From contig NZ_RCHN01000015.1 of assembly GCF_003671495.1 (NCBI RefSeq), positions 350,132-414,131 of the forward strand: 64,000 nt of DNA, read 5' to 3'. The stretch comes from Ketobacter sp. GTDB taxonomy: Bacteria > Pseudomonadota > Gammaproteobacteria > Pseudomonadales > Ketobacteraceae. Positions 26,761 to 36,710 of this stretch are shown here, one piece after another. Positions within the stretch are counted from its first letter, which is position 1, and each line of letters opens with the position of its first letter. The position numbers and the translations under genes are program-made. The notes below the pieces were generated by a model, which was not told where the DNA came from, did not search any database, and was given only the letters and a program-made list of their open reading frames with translations.

Positions 26761-28014
26761 ATGGCTACGGCAACCGCTCAAGCGAAACAAACAAAAAAGG
26801 CAGCCCCCTCCAAAATCCAGACCTTCACCTGGGAAGGCCTGGACCGCAAGGGCAATAAAGTCAAAGGCGAGATCCCGGGGCAGAACATTACCCTGGTGAA
26901 GGCGGAGCTGAGAAAGCAGGGCATTGTCGCCAACAAGGTCAAGAAAAAGGCCGCCTCGCTGTTGGGTGAACGCAAAAAGAAAATCACCGCCCTGGACATC
27001 GCCATCTTCACCCGTCAATTGGCCACCATGATGAAAGCCGGTGTGCCTCTGGTGCAATCCTTTGAGATTGTGGCGGATGGTCATGACAACCCCTCCATGC
27101 GCGACCTGTTGATGAAAATCAAGGGGGATATCGAAGGCGGTAACAACCTGGCCAACTCCCTCAAAGCGCACCCGGCCTATTTTGACGACCTGTTTGTCAG
27201 CCTGGTGGAATCCGGTGAGCAATCCGGTGCCCTGGAAACCATGCTGGACCGGATTGCAATTTACAAAGAGAAAACCGAGGCATTGAAAGCCAAGATCAAG
27301 AAGGCTGTGAAGTACCCCATCGCCGTACTGGTGGTGGCTGCCGTGGTGACCGCCATTCTGTTGATCAAGGTGGTGCCCACTTTCCAGGAACTGTTCGGCA
27401 GCTTCGGTGCGGAACTGCCGGCCTTCACCCAGATGGTCATCAATATGTCGGAGTGGTTACAGACCTGGTGGTGGGCTGTACTGTTAATCGGCTTCGCAGT
27501 GGGAGTCACATTTTCTGAAACCAAGAAACGCTCGGAAGCATTCCGGGACGCCATCGACCGTTTTGTACTGAAGCTGCCGGTGGCGGGTGACATCATCTAC
27601 AAAGCCACCATCGCCCGTTACGCCCGCACCCTGGCCACCACCTTTGCTGCCGGTGTGCCCCTGGTGGAAGCCCTGGAGTCCGTGTCCGGTGCCACCGGCA
27701 ATGTGGTCTATAAAAATGCCGTGGACAAAATCCGGGATGACGTGTCCAGTGGTACCCAGCTTAACTTTTCCATGAAAGCCACCGGTGTATTCCCCGCCAT
27801 GGCCGTGCAGATGACCGCCATCGGCGAAGAATCCGGCGCCCTGGACACCATGCTGGAAAAAGTGGCCACCTATTACGAAGACGAGGTGGACAATGCCGTC
27901 GACGGCCTCACCAGCTTGCTGGAACCGATGATCATGGCCTTCCTGGGCGTGGTGGTGGGTGGCCTCATCGTCGCCATGTACCTCCCCATCTTCCAACTGG
28001 GTTCCGTTGTCTAA
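26761..28014 (+). CDS. pilC: Type IV pilus inner-membrane platform protein
   Basis: 417 residues, the usual PilC/GspF length. Two repeated cytoplasmic helical domains: the first after FTRQLATMMKAGVPLVQS, the second after YARTLATTFAAGVPLVEAL. Each is followed by the LVESGEQSGAL or AIGEESGALD motif and membrane helices. It holds the pilus base and transmits motion from PilB to the growing fibre. The N-terminus (FTWEGLDRKGNKVKGEI) is the standard start of the family. Lies two bases after pilB. Confidence 0.96.
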   Translation: MATATAQAKQTKKAAPSKIQTFTWEGLDRKGNKVKGEIPGQNITLVKAELRKQGIVANKVKKKAASLLGERKKKITALDIAIFTRQLATMMKAGVPLVQSFEIVADGHDNPSMRDLLMKIKGDIEGGNNLANSLKAHPAYFDDLFVSLVESGEQSGALETMLDRIAIYKEKTEALKAKIKKAVKYPIAVLVVAAVVTAILLIKVVPTFQELFGSFGAELPAFTQMVINMSEWLQTWWWAVLLIGFAVGVTFSETKKRSEAFRDAIDRFVLKLPVAGDIIYKATIARYARTLATTFAAGVPLVEALESVSGATGNVVYKNAVDKIRDDVSSGTQLNFSMKATGVFPAMAVQMTAIGEESGALDTMLEKVATYYEDEVDNAVDGLTSLLEPMIMAFLGVVVGGLIVAMYLPIFQLGSVV

Positions 28015-28040
28015 TTGGTCCAAGGGCACATCACGCATCA

Positions 28041-28949
28041 ATGACAAATCCGATCCTGCAATACCTGTCCGCTAACCCCGACTACTTCGCCGGGGTTATT
28101 TTTTTCTTCGGCCTGATTTTCGGCAGTTTTTTCAATGTGGTGATTTACCGGGTTCCGGTGATGATGCAGCTGGAATGGCTGGAGAACTGTCGAGATTTCA
28201 TCAAAGACATGTTCGGCGCACTGCCCAAAGAACTGGACAAGCATCCGCAGAGCCTGCCCCAACCGCCTTTCAATATCGCCAAGCCGGACTCCACCTGCCC
28301 CCATTGCGGGCACCGGATTCGCTGGTATGAGAACATCCCGGTGGCCAGCTACCTGGCCCTCAAGGGCAAATGCAGCCACTGCAGCAACCCCATCTCTCTG
28401 CGGTATCCCATCATTGAACTGGTTACCGGTGGGCTTTCCTGCTTTGCCGCCATCCAGTTCGGCTTCAGTTGGGAAACCGCCGCCGCCCTGGTGTTCACCT
28501 GGGTTTTGATCTGCCTCACCATGATCGACTTTGATCACAAGCTGCTGCCGGACCAGATGACGCTCCCCCTCCTGTGGCTGGGCCTGTTGCTGAACATCAA
28601 CGGCATGTTTGCCAGTCTGCAGGATGCCGTGATCGGTGCCGCCGTGGGGTATATGTGCCTGTGGAGCCTGTATTGGGTATTCAAGTTGCTCACCGGCAAA
28701 GAGGGAATGGGTTACGGTGATTTCAAACTGCTGGCGGCATTGGGCGCCTGGATGGGCTGGCAGTACCTGCTGCTGATTCTGGTGCTGTCCTCCATGGTGG
28801 GGGCCGTGGTGGGCATCAGCCTGATTCTGATCAAAGGCCGCGACAAAAACATTCCCATCCCCTTCGGCCCCTACCTGGCTGCCGCCGGCTGGATCGCATT
28901 CTTCTGGGGCGAGGCCATCCTCAGCCACTATCAAAGCCTGTTACGGTAG
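28041..28949 (+). CDS. pilD: Prepilin leader peptidase / N-methyltransferase
   Basis: 302 residues. It removes the leader from pilins and pseudopilins and N-methylates Phe+1. Two CxxC pairs (C86/C89 and C111/C114) form the N-terminal zinc region found in bifunctional enzymes. Catalytic aspartates are Asp163 ([11 protein letters not shown]) and Asp227 ([14 protein letters not shown]), 64 apart as in PilD of Pseudomonas. Several membrane helices surround them. It follows pilC by 26 bases in the same operon. Its substrates include both pilins encoded nearby. Confidence 0.96.
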   Translation: MTNPILQYLSANPDYFAGVIFFFGLIFGSFFNVVIYRVPVMMQLEWLENCRDFIKDMFGALPKELDKHPQSLPQPPFNIAKPDSTCPHCGHRIRWYENIPVASYLALKGKCSHCSNPISLRYPIIELVTGGLSCFAAIQFGFSWETAAALVFTWVLICLTMIDFDHKLLPDQMTLPLLWLGLLLNINGMFASLQDAVIGAAVGYMCLWSLYWVFKLLTGKEGMGYGDFKLLAALGAWMGWQYLLLILVLSSMVGAVVGISLILIKGRDKNIPIPFGPYLAAAGWIAFFWGEAILSHYQSLLR

Positions 28950-28958
28950 AGCCCCCGG

Positions 28959-28989
28959 GTAAAGCCGCCCTCGCCCCGGCCGGCTTTAC
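28959..28989 (+). terminator. Hairpin after pilD, possible weak terminator
   Basis: GTAAAGCCG (28959-28967) pairs perfectly with CGGCTTTAC (28981-28989) around a 13-base loop. No T-run follows, so it may be a stability hairpin or partial terminator between pilD and coaE rather than a full stop. Confidence 0.4.
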
Positions 28990-29030
28990 AACCAGGCTCC
29001 GGCCCGGGACAATAGACCGCCTAAATTATG

Positions 29031-29039
29031 CCCCCCCCC
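29031..29039 (+). repeat. C9 homopolymer upstream of coaE
   Basis: Nine consecutive C residues directly follow ATG 29028. That ATG opens a 15-codon frame whose stop TGA (29073-29075) overlaps the ATG at 29072 in the coaE frame. One extra C would join the two frames. Such tracts are prone to slippage and also to sequencing error. Confidence 0.6.
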
Positions 29040-29113
29040 TCAATCATTGGGGCGGTATCCGCAATCCTGCGATGAACCGGCATAAGCGTTTTTTCGAATT
29101 TGATGGGCACAGT

Positions 29114-29734
29114 ATGCAGAACAGGTTAGTAATCGGCGTTACCGGGGGAATCGGCAGTGGCAAAACCGCCGCCACAGACCGCTTTCAAACTCATGGTATT
29201 ACCGTAGTGGATGCCGATCTGGCTTCCAGGGTCATCGTGGAGCCCGGCCGACCGGCGCTGGCGGCCATAGCTGAGCATTTTGGTGGCCACCTGATCACCG
29301 CCGACGGCAACCTAGACCGCCGCGCCCTGAGGGAGATCGTCTTCGCCGATCCTGAACAGCGCAAATGGCTGGAGCGCCTGACCCACCCGCTGATCGCCCA
29401 GGAAATCCTCGCTCAGTTGCAGGCCAGTCAATCGCCCTACACCATTCTTGCCTCGCCCCTGTTGCTGGAGAGCAGTCAGCACCAGATGGTGAGCCGGGTT
29501 CTGGTCATTGATGTTCCGGAAGCCGTGCAGGTCGCCCGCACCATCACCCGGGATGACACCACCGAAGCCGGGGTGAAGGCCATCATCGCCGCGCAAATGG
29601 CCCGCGAGGAGCGCTTGCGGCGGGCCGACGACGTAATCTGCAACGACCAGGATCTGGCGCACCTGCACCGGGAAGTGGATGCATTACATGAAACCTATCT
29701 GGAACTGGCGCAGTCCGCGGAGCAATCATCATGA
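29114..29734 (+). CDS. coaE: Dephospho-CoA kinase
   Basis: 206 residues from ATG 29114, the same length as the E. coli enzyme. It phosphorylates dephospho-CoA in the last step of CoA synthesis. The P-loop [12 protein letters not shown] lies right at the N-terminus, [12 protein letters not shown] and LERLTHPLI follow, and a helical lid and C-terminal DD-I-N-D complete the fold. ATG 29072 is in frame and would add 14 residues ahead of the P-loop; neither start has a strong ribosome site. The stop overlaps yacG by four bases. Confidence 0.93.
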   Translation: MQNRLVIGVTGGIGSGKTAATDRFQTHGITVVDADLASRVIVEPGRPALAAIAEHFGGHLITADGNLDRRALREIVFADPEQRKWLERLTHPLIAQEILAQLQASQSPYTILASPLLLESSQHQMVSRVLVIDVPEAVQVARTITRDDTTEAGVKAIIAAQMAREERLRRADDVICNDQDLAHLHREVDALHETYLELAQSAEQSS

Positions 29735-29919
29735 AAGTAAAATGCCCCACCTGCGACAAAGAGCAGGAATACTCGAAGGACAACCCCTTTCGGCCTTTCT
29801 GCAGCGAGCGTTGCAAATTGATTGATCTGGGGGAGTGGGCCAGTGGCGAACGCTTCATTGCCGGCGAACCGGACTGGAGCCTGCCGGAAGACGATCACCC
29901 GGATCAACCGCTACACTAG
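29731..29919 (+). CDS. yacG: DNA gyrase inhibitor YacG (zinc protein)
   Basis: 62 residues. A C4 zinc site is formed by VKCPTCDKE and [12 protein letters not shown]; the latter, with [13 protein letters not shown], is the family signature. YacG binds GyrB and inhibits gyrase in E. coli. ATGA overlap with coaE shows coupling. The last four bases overlap the end of convergent mutT. In E. coli zapD lies between coaE and yacG; it is absent here. Confidence 0.95.
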   Translation: MKVKCPTCDKEQEYSKDNPFRPFCSERCKLIDLGEWASGERFIAGEPDWSLPEDDHPDQPLH

Positions 29920-30860
29920 CCTGAGGCCTGGCCCCAGAAACCCCGAATGCCAGCTACCCCCTGGGCACCCAGCGCCTGCACACTGGCTTCATCCGCGGGC
30001 GTCAAGCCGCCTAGCGCATACACTGGCAACTTGGCCGCCGCCACCCAGCGGGCAAAGTCCCGGGCCTCCAACGGCGACGCCTCAGGATGACTCAGTGTTT
30101 TGCGGTAAGGGGACAGAGTCACTAAATCCACGCCCAACCTTTCCGCCCGCCGGATATCCTCATCATTGTGACAGGATGCTGCCACCCAGCGGGCCCCGGC
30201 CGGGCGCTCCTGGATCCGATGCAACTGAGCGGCGGTGAGGTGCACCCCATCCAGCCGCGACCACGCCGCCGCTGGCATATCACTGTTGACCAGCACCACC
30301 GCCCCATAACGGGCACGCAATACTTCCACCTGGCTCAGCAGGCTCTGTAGGCAATCTTCTTCGAGGGTTTTGAGGCGCAACTGAAGCAGGCGAACACCCC
30401 GCTCCAGCACCCTGCGCAGCGAGTCGACAAAGTCCTCCATGGAACCACCCAACTCCGGGGAAATGACGTAAACCGACGGCAGACGGGCCGCGGCCACGAT
30501 GGGTACATTGGCGGCAGGAAACTCATACTGCGGCAGTTGCTCCCCCGTAACCCAGCAAATGTCCTGCCCTTCCATGCCCCGGGCCTCGCCGTTAAAACCG
30601 GTCACCCGCCACACGTCCAGCAACACCTGCTTGTCCGGATAGTCATGGGCGATGGTGATCAGCGGGCTGCAGTTTACCGCCTCAATGCCCAATTCCTCCT
30701 GAAGTTCTCGCCGCAGGGCCGAAGTCACCGCTTCACCCGGCTCCACCTTGCCACCGGGGAACTCCCACTTTCCACCCTGGTGCAGGTGATCCGGGCGGCG
30801 GGCGATCAGTATCTTGCCCTGGCGCTCAATGACCGCGGCCACCACATGAATGCGTTTCAT
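29916..30860 (-). CDS. mutT: Nudix hydrolase MutT fused to a thiamine-phosphate-synthase-like domain
   Basis: 314 residues. The N-terminal 130 form a Nudix domain: [19 protein letters not shown] followed by EELG is the complete Nudix box for 8-oxo-dGTP hydrolysis. The C-terminal half (from about [10 protein letters not shown]) resembles ThiE/TenI barrels: [41 protein letters not shown]. The same fusion is known in Pseudomonas (PA4400 type); the role of the second domain there is unclear, and an active ThiE is not assured. It lies three bases after argJ on the minus strand. Confidence 0.93.
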   Translation of the reverse strand: MKRIHVVAAVIERQGKILIARRPDHLHQGGKWEFPGGKVEPGEAVTSALRRELQEELGIEAVNCSPLITIAHDYPDKQVLLDVWRVTGFNGEARGMEGQDICWVTGEQLPQYEFPAANVPIVAAARLPSVYVISPELGGSMEDFVDSLRRVLERGVRLLQLRLKTLEEDCLQSLLSQVEVLRARYGAVVLVNSDMPAAAWSRLDGVHLTAAQLHRIQERPAGARWVAASCHNDEDIRRAERLGVDLVTLSPYRKTLSHPEASPLEARDFARWVAAAKLPVYALGGLTPADEASVQALGAQGVAGIRGFWGQASG

Positions 30861-30863
30861 TAT

Positions 30864-32096
30864 TCAGGAACGATAGTCAGCGTTGATCTTCACATAGTCG
30901 TAAGAGAAGTCTGTGGTCCAGATGGTGGCTTCGGCCGTGCCCCGCTCCAGCACAATCCGAATCGTGATCTCCTCTTTCTGCATCTCAGCAGCGCCGGCTG
31001 CTTCGGTATAGCTGGCCGCCACCGCACCCTGCTCAGCGATCAGCACACCGTTTAACGACACCGACACCCCGTTGACATCCAGGTTTTCTATGGAGGCCCG
31101 GCCCACCGCCGCCAGGATGCGCCCCCAGTTGGGGTCACTGGCGAACAATGCTGTTTTCACCAGTGGCGAGTGGGCCACGGTGTAGGCCACTTCGCGAGCC
31201 TCGTCCACTGAAGCCGCCGCCACCACTTCCACCGCTACAAATTTGGTGGCGCCCTCTCCATCCCGCACCACCGCGTGGGCCAGTTGCAGATAAACGTCCA
31301 TCAGGGCAGCCCGAAAGCGCTCCAGTTCAGCCGCATCAGCGGCCGAGACCGCCACCCCTGACTGCCCGGTGGCCACCAGCATGCAACAATCATTGGTGGA
31401 AGTGTCGCTGTCCACTGTGATGGAATTAAATGAGGCCTGGGTGGCAGCGGAGGCCAATTCCTGCAGCAGGTCCGGCGCAACGGCGGCATCAGTGGCCACG
31501 TAGGCCAGCATGGTGGCCATGTTGGGTTTGATCATGCCGGCGCCTTTGGCAATACCGGTGATGGTCACCGTGCCGTTCGCCATCTTCAGTTGCACAGAGG
31601 CACCTTTGGGACGGGTATCCGTGGTCATGATGCCGTGGGCCGCGCCCTCCCAGCCATTTTCCTGCAGGGCAGCAAGACCATTGGGCAAAGCGGCGTTGAT
31701 GCGCTCTGCGGGCAGGTGCTCACCAATCACCCCGGTGGAAAAAGGAAAGATATTGGCCGGCTCAACCCCTGCCAGCTGCGCCATTGCCTGGCAGACCGCG
31801 CGGGCATTTTCCATGCCCAACGCCCCGGTTCCGGCATTGGCACACCCGGTATTGGTGACCAGGAACAGTGGCTGCTCCGAGCGCCCAGCCAGGCTGGACA
31901 GGTTGTGCTTGCAGATCGTCACCGGCGCGGCACAGAACGCGTTTCGGGTAAAGGTTCCGGCAATGGTGCTGCCCGCTGCAGCCTCCATCACCACCAGATC
32001 ACGGCGATTACGGTATCTCACACCGGCCTGGGTGGTGCCCAGGCGAAACCCTTTTACAGGATGCATCACTCCGAAGGTTTCTTTTCCTACCGCCAT
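30864..32096 (-). CDS. argJ: Bifunctional ornithine acetyltransferase / N-acetylglutamate synthase
   Basis: 410 residues. ArgJ recycles the acetyl group from N-acetylornithine to glutamate in arginine synthesis. It is made as one chain that cuts itself before Thr195 in GMIKPNMATM, the conserved autoproteolysis site, giving alpha and beta subunits. TNTGCANAGTG and SVSLNGV are family motifs, and the C-terminus ends in DYRS. ATG 32096 follows AGAGGAAAG; the longer open frame is rejected because it runs into the secA terminator. It shares its unit with mutT. Confidence 0.95.
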   Translation of the reverse strand: MAVGKETFGVMHPVKGFRLGTTQAGVRYRNRRDLVVMEAAAGSTIAGTFTRNAFCAAPVTICKHNLSSLAGRSEQPLFLVTNTGCANAGTGALGMENARAVCQAMAQLAGVEPANIFPFSTGVIGEHLPAERINAALPNGLAALQENGWEGAAHGIMTTDTRPKGASVQLKMANGTVTITGIAKGAGMIKPNMATMLAYVATDAAVAPDLLQELASAATQASFNSITVDSDTSTNDCCMLVATGQSGVAVSAADAAELERFRAALMDVYLQLAHAVVRDGEGATKFVAVEVVAAASVDEAREVAYTVAHSPLVKTALFASDPNWGRILAAVGRASIENLDVNGVSVSLNGVLIAEQGAVAASYTEAAGAAEMQKEEITIRIVLERGTAEATIWTTDFSYDYVKINADYRS

Positions 32097-32151
32097 AACG
32101 ACTTTCCTCTTAATTGATAAACTCTTGCTCGCTTGACACCGCATTGAACCA

Positions 32152-32178
32152 CAAAAAAAGGGGCTGCTCAGCCCCTTC
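32152..32178 (-). terminator. Rho-independent terminator after secA
   Basis: On the minus strand AAGGGGCT-GAGC-AGCCCCTT runs into eight T residues (A-run 32152-32159 on the plus strand). It lies 20 bases after the secA stop and separates it from argJ. Confidence 0.92.
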
Positions 32179-32196
32179 TTCAGCGCCAGGTTGGCA

Positions 32197-34923
32197 TTAC
32201 TCCACCTGGCCGTGGCAGTGCTTGTATTTCTTGCCGGAGCCACAGGGGCAGGGTTCATTGCGCCCCACCTTGCGTTCCTGACGCTGGAACGGCGCATTCC
32301 CGGCCGGCTCCGGCGCTTCGCTCTCCGCCGTCGCTGATGCGTCTGCGTGCTGCAGGGTCAGTTCCCGTTCAGCCGCTTCCCGACGCTGCCGCTCCAGCTC
32401 TTCCACTTCCTCCTGGCGCCGCAACTCCACCGTGGTGAGGATGCGGATCACTTCCAGCTTGACGTTCTCCAGGAATGCCTGGAACAGCTCAAACGCCTCC
32501 CGCTTGTACTCCTGCTTGGGATTCTTTTGGGCATAACCGCGCAAGTGGATGCCCTGCCGCAGGTGATCCATGTTGGCCAGATGCTCTTTCCAGAGCCGGT
32601 CCAGGGTGGCCAGCATCACATGCTTCTCCAGCTGGCGCATTACATGGGCTTCATCCCCCAGGTTGGCCTCTTTGGTAGCATAGGCCTCTTCCAGAATACC
32701 TATGATCTTTTCCCGCAGCGGCTCTTCGTGGAGGGATTTATCCTCATCCAGCCATTGCTGGATCGGCATCGGCAGCCGGAAATCGGTCTCCATGGCATGC
32801 TGCAGGCCTTCCACATCCCATTGCTCCACCATGCTTTGCGGCGGGATATAGCCGCTGATGAAGTCGTTCACCACATCCCGGCGAATCGCCTTGATGTTCT
32901 CCGACAGGTCTTCTGCATGGAGGATGTCATTACGCTGCTCGTACACCACCCGCCGCTGATCATTGGCTACGTCGTCGTATTCCAAAAGGGATTTACGAAT
33001 ATCAAAGTTGCGGCCTTCCACTTTCTTCTGGGCATTTTCAATGGACTTGGTCACCCAGCGGTGCTCGATTGCCTCGCCCCGCTCCATGCCCAGGGTCTGC
33101 ATAAGGCCTTTCACCCGGTCCGACGCAAAGATCCGCATCAAACCATCCTCAAGGGACAGGAAGAAGCGGGTGGAACCCGGATCACCCTGGCGCCCGGCAC
33201 GGCCACGCAGCTGGTTGTCGATACGCCGGGATTCGTGGCGCTCGGTACCGATAATATGCAATCCGCCCGCTTCCTTCACCGCCGTGTTACGCGCTTCCCA
33301 CTCGGCCTTCAACTTGGCAATCTGTTCCGGTGTCGGGTTATCCAGGGCATCCACTTCAGCCTGCCAACTGCCGCCAAGCACGATGTCCGTCCCCCGGCCT
33401 GCCATGTTGGTGGCGATGGTCAATGCGCCGGGCCGCCCGGCCTGGGCAATGATGTCCGCTTCCTGGGCGTGGAATTTGGCGTTCAATACCTTGTGCTCGA
33501 TCTTCTGCTTCTTCAACAACGCCGACAGGTATTCCGAGCTTTCAATGGACGCCGTACCCACCAACACCGGTCGTTTGGCCTCCAGCGCTTCTTTGATGTC
33601 TTCGGTAATGGCCTCGAATTTTTCCTCCGCGGTCATGAAGATCAGGTCATTGTGGTCTTTCCGCACCATCTCTTTGTTGGTGGGAATCACCACCACGTCC
33701 AGCCCATAGATCTGGCGGAACTCGAAGGCTTCGGTATCTGCCGTACCGGTCATGCCGGACAGCTTGTCATAAAGGCGGAAGTAGTTCTGGAAGGTGGTGG
33801 AGGCCAGGGTCTGGTTCTCGTTCTGAATCCGCACCCCCTCCTTCGCTTCGATGGCCTGATGGATACCGTCAGACCAGCGGCGCCCGGGCATAGTACGCCC
33901 GGTGTGTTCATCCACAATCACAATTTGATTGTTCTGGACGATGTAATCCACATCGCGCTGGAACAGGCAGTGGGCTTTCAGGGCGGCATGCACATGATGC
34001 AGCAGGTTCAGGTTGTTGGCCGCGTAGAGACTGTCACCTTCCTGCAGCAGTTTGTATTCCGTCAGCAGTTCCTCAACGTATTGATGGCCATCCTCGGTCA
34101 GTTCAACCTGGCGGTTCTTTTCGTCGATGGAATAATGAAACGGCTCTGCGCCTTCACCAATCTCAGCTTCCTCGTAGCCACGCTTGAGCTTGGGAATCAG
34201 AACGTTGATCTTCTTGTACAGTTCGGAACTGTCTTCGCTGGGGCCGGAGATGATCAACGGGGTGCGGGCTTCGTCAATCAGGATGGAATCCACTTCGTCC
34301 ACCACCGCAAAATTCAGCGGGCCCTGCACCCGGTCTTCCAGGGTGAAGGCCATGTTGTCCCGCAGGTAGTCAAAGCCGAACTCGTTGTTGGTACCATAGG
34401 TGATATCGCAGGCATAGGCTTCCCGCTTGCTGGCTGGGTCCTGCTGCGACAGGATCACCCCGACGCTCATGCCGAGAAACTCATACAGCGGTCGCATCCA
34501 GTCCGCATCGCGCTGGGCCAGATAGTCATTCACCGTCACCACGTGAACACCACGGCCCGAGAGCGCATTCAGGTATACCGCCAGAGTCGCCGTCAGGGTT
34601 TTACCCTCACCGGTTCGCATTTCGGCGATCCGCCCCTCGTGCAGGGTGACACCACCGATCATCTGGCAATCGAAGTGACGCATGCCCATCACCCGCTTAC
34701 TGGCTTCCCGGGCAACGGCAAAGGCTTCAGGCAAAAGCGTGTCCAGGCTTTCTCCCTGCTCCAGTCGAGAGCGAAATTCCGGAGTTTTGGCCTTGAGCTG
34801 ATCGTCGTCCAGGGCCTGGATCGCGTCTTCCAGCCCATTGATCTGGGTAACCAGCTTACCCATTCGCTTAAGTTCGCGATCGTTCTTGCTGCCTAAAATC
34901 TTGCGAAACAGTGGTCCTAGCAT
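32197..34923 (-). CDS. secA: Protein translocase ATPase SecA
   Basis: 908 residues, full length. SecA drives preproteins through SecYEG. Walker A is in [13 protein letters not shown] (about 102-114), the DEAD-like box in [17 protein letters not shown], and NMAGRGTDI and [10 protein letters not shown] belong to the second nucleotide domain. The C-terminal tail carries the zinc SecB-binding motif [17 protein letters not shown]. The ribosome site is modest (AAGAAGTG). A 60-codon GTG frame with a hydrophobic stretch ends just inside the secA start; see findings. It lies 221 bases after the M23 peptidase gene. Confidence 0.98.
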   Translation of the reverse strand: MLGPLFRKILGSKNDRELKRMGKLVTQINGLEDAIQALDDDQLKAKTPEFRSRLEQGESLDTLLPEAFAVAREASKRVMGMRHFDCQMIGGVTLHEGRIAEMRTGEGKTLTATLAVYLNALSGRGVHVVTVNDYLAQRDADWMRPLYEFLGMSVGVILSQQDPASKREAYACDITYGTNNEFGFDYLRDNMAFTLEDRVQGPLNFAVVDEVDSILIDEARTPLIISGPSEDSSELYKKINVLIPKLKRGYEEAEIGEGAEPFHYSIDEKNRQVELTEDGHQYVEELLTEYKLLQEGDSLYAANNLNLLHHVHAALKAHCLFQRDVDYIVQNNQIVIVDEHTGRTMPGRRWSDGIHQAIEAKEGVRIQNENQTLASTTFQNYFRLYDKLSGMTGTADTEAFEFRQIYGLDVVVIPTNKEMVRKDHNDLIFMTAEEKFEAITEDIKEALEAKRPVLVGTASIESSEYLSALLKKQKIEHKVLNAKFHAQEADIIAQAGRPGALTIATNMAGRGTDIVLGGSWQAEVDALDNPTPEQIAKLKAEWEARNTAVKEAGGLHIIGTERHESRRIDNQLRGRAGRQGDPGSTRFFLSLEDGLMRIFASDRVKGLMQTLGMERGEAIEHRWVTKSIENAQKKVEGRNFDIRKSLLEYDDVANDQRRVVYEQRNDILHAEDLSENIKAIRRDVVNDFISGYIPPQSMVEQWDVEGLQHAMETDFRLPMPIQQWLDEDKSLHEEPLREKIIGILEEAYATKEANLGDEAHVMRQLEKHVMLATLDRLWKEHLANMDHLRQGIHLRGYAQKNPKQEYKREAFELFQAFLENVKLEVIRILTTVELRRQEEVEELERQRREAAERELTLQHADASATAESEAPEPAGNAPFQRQERKVGRNEPCPCGSGKKYKHCHGQVE

Positions 34924-35144
34924 AGGTTTTCACTTCTTTTACTGAGGCTTTCCTGACCGGCTGACATATTGGACCAAGCGCAGAGGGTAACGGGTCCAAA
35001 TCTCCCAAATGCCAACAGGAATAAAATTAAAGGGCCAATTCTAACGTTATTTTCCCAGAAGGATAAAGCATTTACGTGCGGGAATGATGACAGGCGCACC
35101 GCAATGATGCGCCATCTTGACGAACTCGGCGACGACTCAGAAAA

Positions 35145-36068
35145 TCAGCCGCGCTTGCGGTAAACGTAACGGGCAGGGTCCACTGCCTTGCCGTTTTGAC
35201 GGACTTCGAAATGCACATGCGGCCCGGTGGATCGGCCGGTGCTGCCCATTCTGGCCAGTGGCTCTCCCTGCTTGACGATATCCCCCACCGACACCAGGAT
35301 CTCTTTGGCGTGAGCGTAGCGAGTGGTGATGCCGCCACCATGATTCACCTCCACCAGCAGACCATAGCCGTAGCGCTCACCCGCCCAGGTCACCACACCG
35401 GAACCCACCGATACAATGTCAGAACCCTCTTTACCGGCAAAATCCACTCCGGCGTGCCAGGCAGGGCGCCCGGTGAACGGATCAGTGCGGCGGCCAAAGC
35501 GGGAAGATAGCCAACCCCAGGTTACCGGACGACCCGCAATGGAGACTTCCTGCCGCAACTTGCGGTTTTCCAACAGGCTCTCCAGCACTTCCAATTGTTG
35601 TTCGCGGGCTTCTATATCAGCGGCTAACTGGTCCAGATCCGCCAGGAACGTGGGCCGATCCAGCTCCAACTGCTCCGACTCTTCCGGACCGCCCACCGCC
35701 GGCACCCGGGAAAATTCAAACTCGCCACCGTTGAGCTTGGCCACCTCCACCAAGCGCTCACCCAAGGCGTCCAGGCGCATCAATCTGGCCTGCAACTCCG
35801 CCATGCGCACGGTCATGGCCACCAGCTGGTCTTCAGCCTGTTTGCGCGCCTGCGCCACTTTTTCGGCGTTATTGGCAATATCGCCTTTCAGGAAAGTGAC
35901 CAGATCCCCGGGGCTGCTGTGCTGAGCCTGCTTCAGCCAGAACCCACCCGCGACGCCACCGGCCGCGGCCAGGCCCAGACCGACCACCGCCAGCAGCACC
36001 AGCAACGGCGTGCGCAGCTTGAGGGTTCTCGAGTGGCCGGTTTTGGGATCAAAAAGAATAATGTTCAT
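35145..36068 (-). CDS. M23 (LytM-type) membrane-anchored peptidase
   Basis: 307 residues. A short cytoplasmic N-terminus is followed by a single membrane helix (about 20-45), a coiled-coil stalk with repeated Gln/Glu/Leu (60-165), and a peptidase M23 domain with WHAGVDFAG, YAHAKEILVSVGD and GPHVHFEV holding the zinc ligands. Such proteins are peptidoglycan DD- or DL-endopeptidases or, when degenerate, amidase activators; the ligand set here looks complete. Found between secA and lpxC as in Pseudomonas. ATG 36068 is preferred to TTG 36071. It diverges from dciA. Confidence 0.92.
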   Translation of the reverse strand: MNIILFDPKTGHSRTLKLRTPLLVLLAVVGLGLAAAGGVAGGFWLKQAQHSSPGDLVTFLKGDIANNAEKVAQARKQAEDQLVAMTVRMAELQARLMRLDALGERLVEVAKLNGGEFEFSRVPAVGGPEESEQLELDRPTFLADLDQLAADIEAREQQLEVLESLLENRKLRQEVSIAGRPVTWGWLSSRFGRRTDPFTGRPAWHAGVDFAGKEGSDIVSVGSGVVTWAGERYGYGLLVEVNHGGGITTRYAHAKEILVSVGDIVKQGEPLARMGSTGRSTGPHVHFEVRQNGKAVDPARYVYRKRG

Positions 36069-36171
36069 CAATTACTACTCTAGAGCTCATCGCCATTTTG
36101 GTTCAGAATCCCATCTGGGCTTTCGACCCGGGAGCCGCAATTCACTCAGTGAACTGGACAGTTTTCTATCA

Positions 36172-36636
36172 ATGGCGCAGGACAGTACCATAAAAAATAT
36201 AAGAGATCTCATGCTTTGCAACCAGGAAGTGAAGTCTCTCACCGAAAATTCTCTCCAGATTGCTGAGCTGAATCACATTTTGGCGACTGCGCTCCCCTCG
36301 AAGTTGGCGCAATTTTGTTCAGTCGCAAGCTATCGAAATGGGGCGCTGGTTCTGGAAACCCGCACCGGCTCCGCCGCGACCCAGCTTAAGTTCATGCAGC
36401 CCCAGATTTTCGGAAAACTCAAAAAGTCCAGTAAATTCAGAGCACTACAGAACATAAACATTCGCATAGCCGCGCCACAACCGAAACTGGACAGGCACTA
36501 CATACGAAGAGCTCCAGCCGTTTCTGCGCAAAATCGCTCCCTGATTCGACAAACTGCGGACACACTGAATGATCAGGATCTCGCATCGTCCATGCGGAAA
36601 CTCGCAGACACCTTGGAAAACTATGGCAAAAACTGA
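36172..36636 (+). CDS. dciA: DUF721 family protein, DciA-like helicase loader
   Basis: 154 residues. The region from about 20 to 95 (ELNHILATALPSKLAQFCSVASYRNGALVLET) fits the DUF721 fold, a KH-like domain which in DciA loads the DnaB replicative helicase. The remaining C-terminus is basic and helical. Its place near secA and lpxC, head to head with the M23 gene, matches Pseudomonas. ATG 36172 is chosen because the upstream 54 codons overlap the divergent M23 start. Codon use looks less GC-biased than in its neighbours. Confidence 0.83.
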   Translation: MAQDSTIKNIRDLMLCNQEVKSLTENSLQIAELNHILATALPSKLAQFCSVASYRNGALVLETRTGSAATQLKFMQPQIFGKLKKSSKFRALQNINIRIAAPQPKLDRHYIRRAPAVSAQNRSLIRQTADTLNDQDLASSMRKLADTLENYGKN

Positions 36637-36644
36637 TGGGATTT

Positions 36645-36678
36645 CCACCTAACCGGACCGGTGGGCCCGATTAGGTGG
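36645..36678. terminator. Bidirectional hairpin between dciA and lpxC
   Basis: CCACCTAACCGG (36645-36656) pairs with CCGATTAGGTGG (36667-36678), with one A-C mismatch on one strand read as a G-T wobble on the other, around a ten-base loop. It lies between convergent stops (36636 and 36711). T-runs are short, so termination would depend on stem strength. Confidence 0.55.
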
Positions 36679-36710
36679 ACGGAAGGAAGGTTTTAGCTAA
36701 CTGTCTTTGG

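Noticed and set aside
29822..30238. 138-codon plus-strand frame across yacG and mutT
   Set aside because: Out of frame with yacG and antisense to mutT, both clearly coding.
32347..34896. 849-codon open frame on the plus strand
   Set aside because: It is exactly antisense to secA, has no ribosome site or recognisable domain, and is rich in His, Gln and Gly as expected from reading codon-biased DNA backwards.
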